Source: Helianthus annuus (Eukaryota; Streptophyta; Magnoliopsida; Asterales; Asteraceae). Taken from it: DNA of 64,000 bases. How positions within the stretch are numbered: position 1 is the first letter of the stretch; the number at the start of each line of letters is the position of its first letter. Positions 33,901 through 46,872 of the stretch are shown one piece after another. The DNA lies in contig NC_035438.2 in assembly GCF_002127325.2 (NCBI RefSeq), forward strand, positions 143,057,801 to 143,121,800. The letters run 5' to 3'. Position numbers and translations under genes: made by a program. The notes beneath the pieces were generated by a model, which saw only the letters and a list, made by a program, of their open reading frames with translations, searched no databases and had not been told where the DNA came from.

Positions 33901-35697
33901 CTGGGAGCCGTTGTTTTCGCGCTTAAGATATGGCGACACTACCTGTACGGTACCTAGTGCACGATTTACACCGATCACAGGAGTCTCGAGCATATTCTTA
34001 AGCAAAAGGATTTGAATATGCGTCAACGGAGATGGGTTGAACTTCTAAACGACTATGAATGCGCCATCAAGTATCATCCAGGCAAGGCCAATGTTGTGGC
34101 TGATGCCCTCAGTCGGAAAGACACTCTACCTAAGCGCGTGCGAGCGCTACAGCTTACTATTCAGTCCAGTCTTCCTGCACAGATACGAGCTGCTCAGTTA
34201 GAAGCACTGAAGCCCGAAAACGTCAAAACTGAAGCCTTACGCGGCTCAAGGCAACGCATGGAACAAAAGGAAGACGGCGCCTACTATGTAACAGGGCGTA
34301 TTTGGGTCCCACTTTATGGCGGTTTACGCGAACTTGTAATGGATGAAGCTCACAAGTCTCGCTATTCGGTACATCCAGGGTCGGATAAAATGTACCACGA
34401 CATCAGCACTACTTATTGGTGGCCTAGTATGAAGGCTCACATCGCTACGTACGTTGGAAAATGCTTAACCTGTGCGAGAGTCAAGGTTGAATATCAGAAA
34501 CCAGCAGGCCTACTTCAGCAGCCTAAGATACCGCAATGGAAATGGGAAGAAATTTCCATGGATTTTGTTACAGGTCTACCTAGATCTCAGCGTGGGAACG
34601 ATACAATATGGGTCATAGTTGATCGACTCACCAAGTCTGCACACTTCCTGCCGATCAAGGAAACGGACAAGTTCTCCACTCTCGCAGACGTCTATCTTAA
34701 AGAAGTTGTTTCGAGGCACGGAGTGCCCACCTCTATTATTTCGGATCGCGATGCACGATTCACGTCAGAGCTTTGGCAAGCGATGCACAAATCCTTCGGC
34801 TCACGATTAGACATGAGCACAGCATATCATCCTCAGACGGATGGGCAGTCTGAGCGAACTATCCAAACTCTAGAAGACATGCTTCGAGCGTGCGTTATCG
34901 ATTTCGGCAACGGCTGGGAAAAGCACCTCCCTTTAGTGGAGTTTTCATACAATAACAGTTACCACACCAGCATTCAAGCCGCTCCATTCGAGGCATTGTA
35001 CGGACGTAAATGCCGGTCACCTCTCTGTTGGGCAGAGGTGGGGGATAGTCAAATTACGGGTCCAGAGATTGTAGTGGACGCCACAGAAAAGATTGCGCAG
35101 ATACGACAACGCATGGCGGCAGCACGCGACCGTCAGAAAGCCTACGCGGACAAGCGTAGAAAGCCATTGGAATTTGAGGTCGGGGACCGGGTTTTATTGA
35201 AAGTTTCACCCTGGAAGGGTGTGGTCCGATTTGGTAAACGAGGCAAACTGAATCCGCGGTACGTCGGACCATTCGAAATCTTAGAAAAGATTGGCAAAGT
35301 AGCCTACAGATTAAACCTACCAGCTGAACTCGGTGCAGTTCACAATGTATTTCACGTGTCGAATCTGAAGAAATGCCTATCAGATGAGACCCTTATAGTT
35401 CCTTTTAAGGAACTCACTATCGACGAGCGGTTGCAGTTCGTCGAGGAACCAGTTGAAATCACGGACCGGGATGTTAAGGTCCTCAAACACAAGAGAATCC
35501 CTCTTGTTCGAGTTCGTTGGAACTCCCAGCGTGGCCCAGAGTATACCTGGGAACGCGAAGACCAGATGAAAGAAAAGTACCCCCAGCTATTCGAAACCAA
35601 TGCATCCACTTCTGAGGCTGAAGCTACTACTACTGAATTTCGGGACGAAATTCCAAATCAACGGGGGGATGATGTGACACCCCAGGAAAACCAGTGA
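30980..35697 (+). pseudogene. gag-pol: A gag-pol with an 86-bp gag intron and one stop
   Basis: Exon 1 is 30980-31055 (MAARINMTQAQLEAL..). The inferred intron 31056-31141 starts GTAGTATACC and ends ACAATAG. Exon 2 from 31142 stays in one frame to TGA 35695, about 1540 residues in all. Order: gag domain ([24 protein letters not shown]); knuckles [14 protein letters not shown] (31966) and [14 protein letters not shown] (32098); protease [12 protein letters not shown] (about 32335); RT with [17 protein letters not shown] and catalytic FIDD (33346-33351); RNase [11 protein letters not shown]; integrase HHCC (about 34350-34480), DDE core from MDFVTG (34558); chromodomain near 35506-35600. The TAG at 33955-33957, in RNase H after HYLYGT, is the only lesion seen; B has a Lys codon there. 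Reading without the intron, the open frame begins at 31120. Confidence 0.88.
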
Positions 35698-35755
35698 ACG
35701 ATGTAACTTACCTAGCTTCCTCAGTGAGTGCGTACCAAATTTCGGGACGAAATTT
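35636..35755. repeat. Two AATTTCGGGACGAAATT hairpins at A's 3' end
   Basis: First copy at 35636-35652 lies inside the last coding codons (EFRDEIP); second at 35737-35755 lies just before the polypurine tract. The tandem tail has them at 28273-28289 and 28374-28392. Confidence 0.9.
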
Positions 35756-35760
35756 CTTTT

Positions 35761-35773
35761 AAGTTGGGGATAA
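35761..35773 (+). other. Polypurine tract of A
   Basis: AAGTTGGGGATAA directly before the 3' LTR; also at 28398-28410. Confidence 0.75.
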
Positions 35774-38019
35774 TGTGACAACTCGAGTTTCTGACTTTCA
35801 CTTTCGCATTAAATGCGCGTTGACTTTGACTGTTTAGTTGTTTGGATTGTGGACTTGAAATTGTACGCGTTGTGTTTTAATGAAACGTATTGTCGTTTTG
35901 CCTATATGTGATTACTTGCTGTGGTGGAAAATAATATTAGAATTATTATTAAAACACTTAGTCCAGGTCACGAAACATGACATACAGATCGAAGGATCAC
36001 GAAAGATAACCTTAGGTTCGAAGGATCTCGAAACATACCCTTCGAGCAAAGATAGGATCCTTCGACATCTTTCGGCCCGAAGGATCACGAAACATATCCT
36101 TCGACATCTTTCGGCCCAGTCTTTCTAATGGGCTTGGCCCATTCCTGTGATACGTTTATATACGTGAATGCATGTAAACCGGCAGTTACTTCTAAAAACC
36201 CTAGTTCCCTTGTGTGTGTGTGACGGCATAGCAGACCCATTCCCTGTTCGAAGGATTTCATTCCGTAATCCAGATTTCCGGTTAGTGTGTGATGTTGTTT
36301 ATGATGCTTTGATTTCATGATTAATCAATTGTCTTGCAATATGTTGTTTGTATGTTGTTATGAATCGGATAAGGTAGGTTTAGCAAATATAATTGGATTG
36401 AATTGTCATGATTGTTAAGATGTTGTTGTTGATCGGCTAGCAAATCGGCCAAACCTGTTTGATTGATCGGCCGGATAGTTTAGTTAATCGGCCACCATAA
36501 TTACAAAAATCGGATCTGTGGTGATGATGTTTAATGGATCGGCTGTGATATTATGCAATTCGGAAATTGTTATTGTTCATGGAACCGGAACATAATATGA
36601 TTAAGTGTTATCATTGTTCATGTGGTTAAATTAGGGTTCATGAGATTTAATATGAAACTCCCTGTTTGATCGATTCTTAGGTAACCGAATACTTGAAATT
36701 TGCGTTAATTGAAAATCGGATAAACTTGGAAACTTTGAATAAACGTAACTGATATTTATCGAAAGATAGCACATGAACCGAAAGATACTTGTCCTTCGAA
36801 CCATAGTAGTGTTGACCGAAGGATAGCCTTGACCGAACCATAGTAGTGTTGACCGAAGGATAGCATTGACCGAAAGATAACATTGGTTCGAAACATAACA
36901 TTCGGTCCGAATGATAACTGTGATAACTGTGTGTCGAAAGATCACTAATGTGTCGAAAGATAACAGTTGGATCGAAAGATATTAGGGATTATGAACATAC
37001 TTTGAATGACGGAATATGTGCTTGATTTATTTGGCATGCCATGCTTGGTGATGAACGTTAACATTTGTATTCGTGCACACTAGCTGATGATTTAATGTGA
37101 AATAATACGTGTTGTGCCGATATGCAAACTGACTGTTATGTGAACATTAAATTGCATGCGTATCATTGTGAACATGAACTGATTTGTTATACGTGCAAAC
37201 AATAGGACTTGATTAATTACTTGTGAGTGCATAACCTAGCATACCGAGCAAACCAAGGTGAGTTCACACTCCTATTAAGGCATGGGATTCCCGGGTCGTG
37301 GGAATGGGTTAAAGGTTATCATTGATTAAGAACGTACATATGCTTTTCCTAGACTATCACCTATCATGGTCCTCGGATGTCAGGACGGTTCCGTAGGTTG
37401 GGATAACACCTACGTGGTCACATGCCAATTACTATCCTCGGTACAAAGGATACGCACGTAAAACCTACGTGTACGCATTACTTACTCCTATCCTCGGTTG
37501 TGAAGGATACGTGCGTAAAACCTACGCACACCCCATACGCGCTTCTGTTCTCGGACGAAGAACAGGGATAATACGAATAGTCTAGTGGTCACATAACATG
37601 GGAAGCCCCCACCTATATAACTTACTATTGGCCCTGTAGAGCCACCCGTTACTTACTGTTACGCATTTACTTACTGTGAACTCGCTCAACTAGTTTGTTG
37701 ATCATTCTGTTACATGCCTTGCAGATCGTTAGGTACTTGGAGCTTGCACTGGAGAAGCGGGTCGTTGTGGGCAAGGATCGTGGTTTCTACGTTGAACTAT
37801 TATGACATTTAAAACTATTAACTATTGTTGGTTTATTTACTATGCTTCCGCTACACTTTAAAACTATGGTTACGTTTTGAACACCTATCGTATTGGATGA
37901 ATGGTTTACATTGATTTTACTTAATATTAATTACATGTTCAATATGATTGGTGGCTTGATCCTGGTCAGTCACGCTCCCAAGCGGTGATACTCCGCGAGT
38001 GGATTTTGGGGGTGTGACA
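35774..38019 (+). mobile_element. A 3' LTR
   Basis: 2246 bp; one base longer than the 5' LTR (AAGGTAGG against AAGTAGG). Other differences are single substitutions such as GATCTCGAAACA against GATCTCGACACA. Confidence 0.95.
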
Positions 38020-40658
38020 GTTTTATTCAAAAAGATGGAAACGGTGTACAAGCTGCCAATCAGAAGAATTCGGAGTGATAACGGAACTGAGTTCAAGAAT
38101 AACAAAATGTACGAGTTCTGCAACGAGAAAGGGATACTACATGAATTCAGTGCGCCGTACACACCACAACAGAATGGTGTGGCTGAACGAAAGAATAGAA
38201 CCCTGATCGAGACCGCACGTACTATGTTGGCAGATTCCAAGCTTTCGATTTTCTTCTGGAGTGAAGCAGTGTCAGCAACTTGCTATACACTGAATAGAGT
38301 TCTGACAGTGAAGAAATATAAAAAGACTTGTTTCGAGCTGCTACATCGCTATAAGCCAAATCTTGAGTTCTTGGAACCTTTTGGCTCTCCGTGTACTTTC
38401 ATAGATGCTGATGGTAAATTCGGAGCAAAAGCGAATGAAGGATTTTTCGTAGGTTACGCCAGCCCATTAAAACGTGTCTGGGGAAAGTGATTCAGGTCCA
38501 TCATGTGGATTGTCAGAAGCACACGCCATCGCAACAACTTCCCGGACAAAGATTCCTATTTGACTATGACAAACTCTGGGAATCGTTTCATCTGCCGTCC
38601 GAGCCGAGTGAGGAGGAACTTGCTCTCATGTACTTGTATCAGCAAAGTCAGTTGCAAGAGCCGGAATCTAGACCATTAGATGTTCCTACGCCCACCGTGG
38701 GTACTCACGATGATGAAGCAGGACCGAGTGGAACCGTTCATATACTGCCAGAGGAACCAGAGGAACCAGCTCCGTCATTTGACGTTTCTGACGACTCAGA
38801 GGAGGAACCCACTCCTACCTTTGACGAGGAACCAAATGATACATCAGAGGAGGCTGTTGATCAAATCGTTGATCTTGACATATCAAATCTGGAATCGGAA
38901 GTTGTCGTGCCTGATACTGTGATGCCACGGACACTGTCTTACCATCCTTCAGAACAAATTATCGGTAATTTACAGAGTGGTGTCAAAACAAGACATCAGA
39001 TAGACCAAGCTTTTACATGTTTTTATTCAGATATTGCTGATATGCAGAAAGAAGTCTCATTCAAATGTTTTATTTCGCAGATAGAGCCCAGGACTTACAA
39101 AGAAGCGTTGATCGAGGACAGCTGGGTTAATGCAATGCAGGAAGAGCTGCAACAATTTGAGAAACTGGGTGTCTGGAGACTGGTCGATCTGCCGAAGAAT
39201 CAGAAGTTGATAAAGACAAAATGGGTGTTTAAATGTAAACGTGATGATAGAGGAGTCGTGGTGAGGAACAAAGCACGTCTAGTGGTTCAAGGCTTCAGCC
39301 AATAGGAGGGTATAGACTATGAAGAGTTTTACGCGCCGGTCGCAAGGCTTGAAGCTATTCGTATTTTTCTTGCCTTTGCATCCTGGAAAGATTTCAAAGT
39401 CTATCAACTCGATGTTAAATCCGCATTTCTGTATGGCAAGATTCGAGAAGAAGTTTACGTGGGGCAACCACCGGGATTTGCAGATCCACTGAACAAAGAC
39501 AAGGTATACCTACTGGATAAAGCTTTATATGGTCTACACCAGGCCCTGAGAGCCTGGTACGAGACTCTTTTGACCTACTTGTTGGACAACGAGTTCACAA
39601 GAGGAACAGTAGACAGCACCTTGTTCACAAAAGAAGAAGCAGGCCACTTGCTGATCGTGCAGATCTACGTTGATGACATCATTTTTGGTTCCACCAACGA
39701 CGATTTGTGTAAAGAGTTTGAGAGAGTAATGAAGAAGAAATTCGAAATGAGTTCAATGGGGGAGATGAAGTTCTTCCTCGGGCTGCAGGTAGAACAAATG
39801 CCCGACGGAATCTTCATTCACCAATCAAAATATGTAAAGGACGTGCTCGATAAGTTTGATATGACAGATTGCAGTCCTGCATCAACCCCCCTCGCACAGA
39901 ACCATGGTATTTGTCCGGATGAGCAGGGAGTGAAGATGGATGAAACGTTATACCGATCGATCATTGGGTCTTTAATATATCTCACAGCTTCCCGTCCCGA
40001 CATCATGTACCCGACATGTCTGTGTGCACGATATCAGTCGAATCCGAAACAATCGCACCTGACGATCGTCAAACGCATCTTACGGTATTTGAAGGGTTGC
40101 CCAAGCATCGGCTTGTGGTACCCTCGGTTGGGTGATTTTACCTTATCCGGTTTCGCTGATTCAGATTTTGGTAGCTGTAAGCAGAACGCAAAGTCCACCA
40201 CTGTTGGGTGCCAGTTCTTCGGAACTCGGCTCGTTACCTGGCAGTGCAAGAAGCAAACTGCAGTTGCGCTCTCCACGTGTGAGGCTGAGTACGTCTCAGC
40301 CTCTAGCTGTTGTTCGCAGATCCTCTGGATCCAACAGTAGATGTGCGACTTTGGTCTGCAATTCTTGGATACGCCGATATTTGTGGACAATGAAGCGGCC
40401 ATAAATGTTACTAAAAATCCGGTTCACCATTCGAAAACAAAACACATTGAAATCCGTCATCATTTTATAAGAGATTGTTACGAAAAGAAATTAATACGGA
40501 TTGAACATGTGAGCACCGATGATCAGAAAGCTGATTTTTACACAAAACCGTTTGATAAAAAGAGATTTTATTATCTTTTAAGGTTAAATGGGTTTAAAAA
40601 ACTGCAATCTGGGAGGGTTATCGAGTGTGAAGCCGAATTGGGCGGCGATCTGACTTGA
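38020..40658 (+). pseudogene. pol: D pol unit 2, from mid-integrase to RNase H
   Basis: Starts abruptly within the integrase core after the A LTR (corresponds to 9211). Then the core end (to 38490), C-terminal linker and RT fingers (38484-39305, TAG 39303), RT and RNase H (39306-40340, YVDD intact, TAG 40338) and RNase H end (40341-40658, stop TGA). The two TAGs and the frame change at 38487 are the same as in unit 1. The first 880 bp of this unit, including protease and integrase zinc domain, are missing and are replaced by the A array. Confidence 0.9.
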
Positions 40659-41015
40659 ACCGTATCGAGTTGTCAACTTTTGTTTGTACAGTTGTATTTC
40701 CTGCTTTTAGTAAAAAACAAAAACACAAAAATATGTTTTAGTTTTAGGGGGAGATATTCGCAGAAAAATACAAAAACATGATAAAATCATAAAAATCCAA
40801 AAACATTAAAAATGCAAAAAGAGCTGTGTAGTATAGGGGAAATGATAGTACATCAGCTAGACAGGCACAATACGCTAGAGAAATGTATTGTAAAAATGCA
40901 TTTAAGCAGTCTCGCTAAAGATGTGCCGGTAGGTTCTTACAGAATTAGTAGATCAGCTTGGGATATAAACTAAATTTAACTTGCGTTTTCGTGGGGAACA
41001 CCTCCAGGATATATA
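40659..41015 (+). other. D unit 2 spacer with internal polypurine tract
   Basis: Copy of 22282-22638; TTTTAGGGGGAGATAT near 40740-40756. Non-coding. Ends with the ATATA duplication at 41011-41015. Confidence 0.75.
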
Positions 41016-43325
41016 TGTCACACCCCCAAAATCCACACGCGGAGTACCACCGCTTGGAGGCGTGACGCGACCAGGATCAAGCCACCAATCATATTGAACA
41101 TGTAAATAAGTAGTAATCGTTATTCAACAATATGAAAGGTGTTTTCAAAAACCAACATAATCAAGTGTAGCGGAAGCATAAATGTAAAAACCCAAACATA
41201 AGTATTAAGTGTGTGATGTCATAAACGTTTAATAAGCATTCACGATCCATGCCCACAACGACCTGCTCCTCCTTGTGCAAGCTCCATATGTACCTAAGGT
41301 CCTGCAAGGCATGTAGCAGAGAGTCAACAACTAGTTGAGCGAGTTCACAGTAAACAGTTCAGTAATAGTAATAGTAAAGTAAGCCTTGTGTTCGTTCGTT
41401 AAGTCACGTATCGTATTAGTTCGTATCGCGGCCTTCTAGGCATGTGTGCGATGACTAGGGAAAATTCCCAAGTATTCTAGACTATGTATATTTGTATCGC
41501 GGCCACCCTGGCATGTGTGCGAAGTTTTAGTATATAGTTCGCGGCCTTCCCAAGTCATGTGTGCGAATGATTAGTCATAATATCGCGGCCAACCCCTGGC
41601 GTGTGTGCGAAGATCAGTTCAATTAGTATACTAGTCTAGGTCGTATCTCATCGTTACCCTTCCTCACCCTGAGGACCATATCATTAAATTCTATCATCTG
41701 AGTAAGTACGAGTAAATAATCCAAAACCCATTCCCACCCTGGGAACCCCATGCCTTGGCTGTGTCAACTCACCTTGATGTGCTCGGCAGATAGTTTACTT
41801 GTTAAAATACTTTCTTCAATCACGTCCTATCATAATTATCGCGTCTTAATTAAATTAAATTCGTATTTAGATATTTCACGTATTGATATATGTCACAAGT
41901 CAAGTAGCATACAATACCCTGTTCCACATATATACCCATTTACACACATATGTTTCATAAACAGTTTCATAATCACCCTTAGCGTTATTGTATGGCACAC
42001 CATAAGTTAATGTAAATCACATAATAAGATGGCACAAAAGGTTTGGGTCATATACTCAACACACATCATTAATAAAGTCCAACTGCTAATATGATTCTTT
42101 TAACTATTCGGCCCATCACTTTTAGCTTGGATTACACACTTTAAGATTTCAGCCCATTACCTAATTCCCCAAACCAACCGACCCATATCCTTACGTATGT
42201 TTTTGCGCCCCATTATCTCGTTTAGCCAGTTAGTTCTTTGCACGTGACCTTCATCAATGGATCTTGTGTTAGTGACTTAATTCTTGATCTTGTGGCTACC
42301 AGTTCTCGATCAAACAGAAACCTTAATGTCCGGCCCAACAACAATCTGAATAACAATAAGGTGGGCCGGTTCCTATTGAATCTTCACCATACCCATCGAC
42401 CCCACTACCTCTAATAATTATATATCATAGTTGCCAATAATCAGCCAGGTTAAACTACCAAATAATCACAGCACATATACAATTGATACAAACATGCAAC
42501 CTACTGTTGTGCATTTGTGAAAGCCCTAATCATCATTACATAATAAAACAAAACATGTTATGCACTCCATCCTTAGACAAAATCATTAAGCCATTCAGCC
42601 AAGTCATCGATTAGTGAGAACCTTTTTGCAGACCATATCCCATCAAATTTTCACATGCAAAACCTTACAAGATTGCACATAATAAATGATCATGTGATCC
42701 CTGACAATCTCACATGTATTTATATGTAATTTATTCAAGATACCACAACCATCAGTTGTCAACATATAACCTACAACCTATACTACTTTCCTACCTACCA
42801 ACCATATAGCATCTGATCACACATCATCACATCGGATAATCATAAAAATCTGTATGTAACCAGTCAACAATTTACATCAAAAAAATCAACAAAGACTAAG
42901 AGCAATTTCACTAACCAGAGGTCCTATCGAATGAACAGATGCTCGAAGGGGAAAAAGCGGTAGCTACTGCCGATCGAACAATTGAGAGAGGGGTAGGGTT
43001 TGATCTTTTAAGTATGAGATAATACATATTATAAGTTACGTGCACCTATATACAAAATATAGATTGGAGGTTCCTTAATAGGCCGGCCATGGTAATGGGC
43101 TCAAGCCCAAGTGAGCCTATCCATGTTGATAATTAGCCGATATTTAGTGATTAGGGGGGGGGGCTTCGGTTACTTGAGGTGCGGCCCACATATACACTTA
43201 TAAATATTTTAGCAATTAAAGGTTACTAATTTTTATAGTTGTAATAAATATAAAAAGAAGTAGAAATATCGAGAAACAGGATCGCGTGATGAAAGATACA
43301 AACTTTGAAAGTTAGGGTTGTCACA
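41016..43325 (-). mobile_element. Solo gypsy LTR in D unit 2
   Basis: Same insertion as 22639-24949: TGTCACACCCCC start, GTTGTCACA end, ATATA on both sides (41011-41015, 43326-43330). Scattered substitutions relative to the other copies. Confidence 0.92.
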
Positions 43326-44426
43326 ATATAGGTAACCCCTGAAATCCTGTTTGAAAGGTCCCGTATTCTGAGATACTAGGTATTTATGCTCGGTGATATC
43401 TGGGGTATTATCCCTGGACTTCTGCTGTATGGAAATACTGACCTAGTCCCCGGATAATACTTTACGCAAAAAGCTTTGAAACATAAGCTCCACCCTCAGC
43501 ATGCTGATCAAACAATAAAATTGATAGTCGCTACTGTTGAAATGCAAAAGATCCTCTAAAGGGGACCCACTGAAAAGTCGAGCCGTCATCTCTCTGCTGA
43601 ACGGAAGTTCTGACCTGAGCTCTCACGGTTTCGCATCTACCCCAACATATATCAGCTGTGGTACATTCACCTGTAAGACTGAATACTGGGATCCGGATAC
43701 GGGAGTATATACTGAGGTGGGAACACACGTTAACGTTTAAGTCTCTGAAACACTAATAACGTATCCCGAACAGGTTGAAAATTCTGTGAGAATTTAAAAT
43801 GGATCAATATACCGACAATCAACGTGAATTGCTTAATGTTTAAAATGAAATAAGCTTAACGGTGCTTGTGTTCTGTCGGAAGCTGATATGATCCCCTAAC
43901 ACGCTCACAAAAATATTGTGTATATATATTTCAGTGTGTACAGCTTAAAACCCAAAAAGATTTTCTTTTCTCATTTTATTTTCGACAACTGATACTGGGA
44001 ATTGGAAGATCAAAGCCTGTGTGCAGATCATGTCAGTGTCTGATGAGGGTTGGGAAAGCTGTGATTGCAAACTAAGATTGGTATAGTATTTGATAGATAA
44101 AACTTGAAATGTTCAAAGTTCATTAAGTTGAACTGTTTTTGAAATGAAACATCAGAGTTCTTCATAAATCAGATCATCCAGGGCCATTAACTTGGACTTG
44201 GTAGGTCAAACAGTTGACCAAGGTCATTAACTTGGACTTGGTCAGCTGGGTGGAACAGTGTTCAATCAGAAAATTGCCTAAAATGGAATGTTTTAAAAAA
44301 TTCAAGTGTTTGACCGTTTGAAAATTAAATTAACCTACCGTTTGAAAATGGTTAACCGTTTGAAAGCTGGTTACATCATTTGAAAATCGCTGACCTTTTG
44401 AAAGTTTCAAACGGAAGGGTCTTAGG
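43326..44426 (+). other. D unit 2 spacer
   Basis: Copy of 24950-26051; one C fewer near 43640 opens short overlapping ORFs at 43531-43740 that the other units lack. No gene. Confidence 0.65.
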
Positions 44427-44437
44427 TATAAATACCT
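44424..44437 (+). promoter_or_regulatory. Internal promoter, unit 2 copy
   Basis: AGGTATAAATACCT with TATAAATA at 44427-44434; same context as in units 1 and 3. Confidence 0.7.
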
Positions 44438-44581
44438 TAGTCGTCCGTTTGAAACATTATTACATCAGAGTTTATACTTTCAAACGGCCAAGGCGATTTC
44501 ATACGGAAGTGCGTTCAACTGTGTTTTCTTTGAATTTTCAACCAGATCTTGTGAGTTTCTTTGGATTATTCAATCATAATC

Positions 44582-45606
44582 ATGGTGAAGGTAAGTTTCT
44601 GAACCGATTGTCTCTATATTTTGTTCCATTTACATGACAGCGATGCTCTATTTAGAATATTCTTAGATCTAGGGTTTCTTACTTAGTGAAAACTGCAAAT
44701 GATCAATAGGGTAGTGTCGTTTTGGAAGAAATTTCATTGTATGATAGTTTAATTGTTCAAATTTGTAGTGATTACACACATTTACATGTATGCAGATTAT
44801 TCACGTCTAGATTTAGGATGTTACAGTTGTTCTTAATTGATAAAATTCATATCTGTGTGCTCGGTTCCTTTCATAGATCAAACTCTTAGCTGTAATCTGT
44901 CTGATTTGATCTGTAGATATAGGTTAGGGTTTGGATCTGATTTCAAACGAACAGGATCTAACCGTTTGAAAAGTGCTCGTTTGAAGGGTACCGTTTGAAA
45001 GTCTTCGTTTGAGAAATTCAGGTTGAGAAACCTCGTTTGAACTCAGACTGTTTGTGTCCCATCGTTTGAATCTTATCCGTTTGAACTCAGACCGTTTGAG
45101 ATACCTCGTTTGAACTTGGGCCGTTTGAGTTTCACAGTTTGAACTTAGACCGTTTGAGAATACCTCGTTTGAACTCAGGTCGTTTGAGTTTCACAGTTTG
45201 AACTCAGGCCGTTTGAGAAACCTCGTTTGAACTCAGGCCGTTTGAGTTTCACAGTTTGAACTCAGGCCGTTTGAGATACCTTGTTTGAACACAGGCTGTT
45301 TGAATGTCTACCGTTTGATTATAGCCTGTTTGAATGTCATTAGTTTGAAGTTTGATATTTTTGTATCTAATTGTGTTAAATATTTGTTTTTTGCAGCCAA
45401 CTTCGACATTATTCAGCCCTAGTCACAACGTATGCTGTAATCTGGATGAGAAACAAAATCCGAAGTTATCAGAATTCAAAGACATTCTGGAATTCATGAG
45501 GAGAATACCTATTCTGAAGGCTTTGACAAAAACAAGTGAGAAATGCAATGTAGTTTTTGGTACAGTGTCAGAAGCTAAAAGGTCATGGGCATCATTGTTT
45601 AACTGA
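44582..45606 (+). pseudogene. Extra gene 5' end fused in frame to gag end (unit 2/3 junction)
   Basis: Exon 1 at 44582-44590, intron 44591-45396, exon 2 from 45397. After about 46 codons, at 45536-45538, the sequence jumps from extra-gene exon 2 to the end of D gag (equivalent to 8332). The frame stays open through the gag tail (KTSEKCNVVFGTVSEAKR) to TGA 45604. So the tandem duplication made an in-frame chimera behind the internal promoter. The product, if spliced, would be about 73 residues. Confidence 0.75.
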
Positions 45607-46228
45607 TGTGTTTGTGTGCTGTTTGCAGGAGCTGCCCAAGTCTGTGCTATCCAGGTGGATAATGGACAGCGGAGCGTCGAGGCATATGACGGGATCCTTA
45701 GCTCTATTATATGATGTCAAATCAATTAATGGAAGCTACGTTGGATTTGCTGGTAACCAAGGTGGAAGGATTGTTGGTCAGGGAAAGCTCACAAACGGCA
45801 TCATATCTTTTGACAAAGTGAATTATATTGTTGAATTGACGAACAATTTGTTAAGTATTTCACAAATTTGTGACAAAGATTTTAGCGTACATTTTACAAA
45901 AACAGAATGTTTGGTTTTAAAACTAGGGTTTAAAGTCCCTGATGAGTTAGTGCTGTTGCGTGCTCCTAGGGTTAATGATCTTTACATTTTAGATATGAGC
46001 ACTGCAACACCAACAACTCCTCAAAAACAATGTTTTGTAACAAAATCTAAAGCAACTGAAAAAGAGTCAATTATGTGGCACAGAAAAATGGGTCATATAC
46101 ACGTTCGTAAAATGAATTTTCTTGTGCACAACGATTTGGTAGAAGGTGTGAATGTTAAGAATTTTCATTTACCTGATGATTGTGTTGCTTGTAAGAAAGG
46201 TAAACAGGTACGAAGTCTCATCCGCTAA
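45607..46228 (+). pseudogene. pol: D pol unit 3: protease and integrase zinc domain
   Basis: Copy of 8413-9034. The frame opens at 45557; DSGASRHMTG begins at 45665; HHCC residues retained; same premature TAA (46226) from the missing A as in unit 1. Nearly identical in predicted residues. Confidence 0.88.
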
Positions 46229-46230
46229 AG

Positions 46231-46872
46231 ATGCTTAACACTATCTGGTTACCTCTTGAGAGATTGCATATGGATCTCTTCGGGCCGGTCAACGTCAAAA
46301 GCATCAGTGGAGATTCTTACTGTTTGGTGGTTACAGATGATTATACAAGGTTTTCATGGATTGTTTGTTTGGAGAAGAAGGACGAAACATTTGATGCTTT
46401 GATGGTTTTATTCAAAAAGATGGAAACGGTGTACAAGCTGCCAATCAGAAGAATTCGGAGTGATAACGGAACTGAGTTCAAGAATAACAAAATGTACGAG
46501 TTCTGCAACGAGAAAGGGATACTACATGAATTCAGTGCGCTGTACACACCACAACAGAATGGTGTGGCTGAACGAAAGAATAGAACCCTGATCGAGACCG
46601 CACGTAATATGTTGGCAGATTCCAAGCTTTCGATTTTCTTCTGGAGTGAAGCAGTGTCAGCAACTTGCTATACACTGAATAGAGTTCTGACAGTGAAGAA
46701 ATATAAAAAAGACTTGTTTCGAGCTGCTACATCGCTATAAGCCAAATCTTGAGTTCTTGGAACCTTTTGGCTCTCCGTGTACTTTCATAGATGCTGATGG
46801 TAAATTCGGAGCAAAAGCGAATGAAGGATTTTTCGTAGGTTACGCCAGCCCATTAAAACGTGTCTGGGGAAA
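46231..46872 (+). pseudogene. pol: D pol unit 3: integrase core with an extra frameshift
   Basis: Copy of 9037-9681 with catalytic residues still visible. A run of six A near 46705-46710 (five in units 1 and 2) shifts the frame, so the ORF ends early at 46740. It also has changes such as SALYTPQQ for SAPYTPQQ. This lesion is private to unit 3. Confidence 0.88.

Larger units (their letters stand above)
28411..38019 (+). mobile_element. Element A: gypsy chromovirus, almost intact
   Basis: LTRs 28411-30655 (2245 bp) and 35774-38019 (2246 bp) with about five differences by eye. Primer site 30659-30670, gag-pol 30980-35697, hairpins and polypurine tract 35761-35773. Together with the tail at 27147-28410 it forms internal-LTR-internal-LTR, a tandem array sharing LTRs. 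The right LTR directly joins D integrase sequence at 38020, which corresponds to 9211 in unit 1. Without the left end no target duplication can be shown; the predicted one is GTTTT. Confidence 0.92.

Noticed and set aside
37999..38490. ORF starting in the A LTR and running into integrase as a possible new gene
   Set aside because: The first codons are LTR sequence joined by chance in frame; the rest is the truncated unit 2 integrase.
43531..43740. Opposing ORFs in the unit 2 spacer
   Set aside because: Open only in unit 2 after a one-base loss; absent in the other two units.
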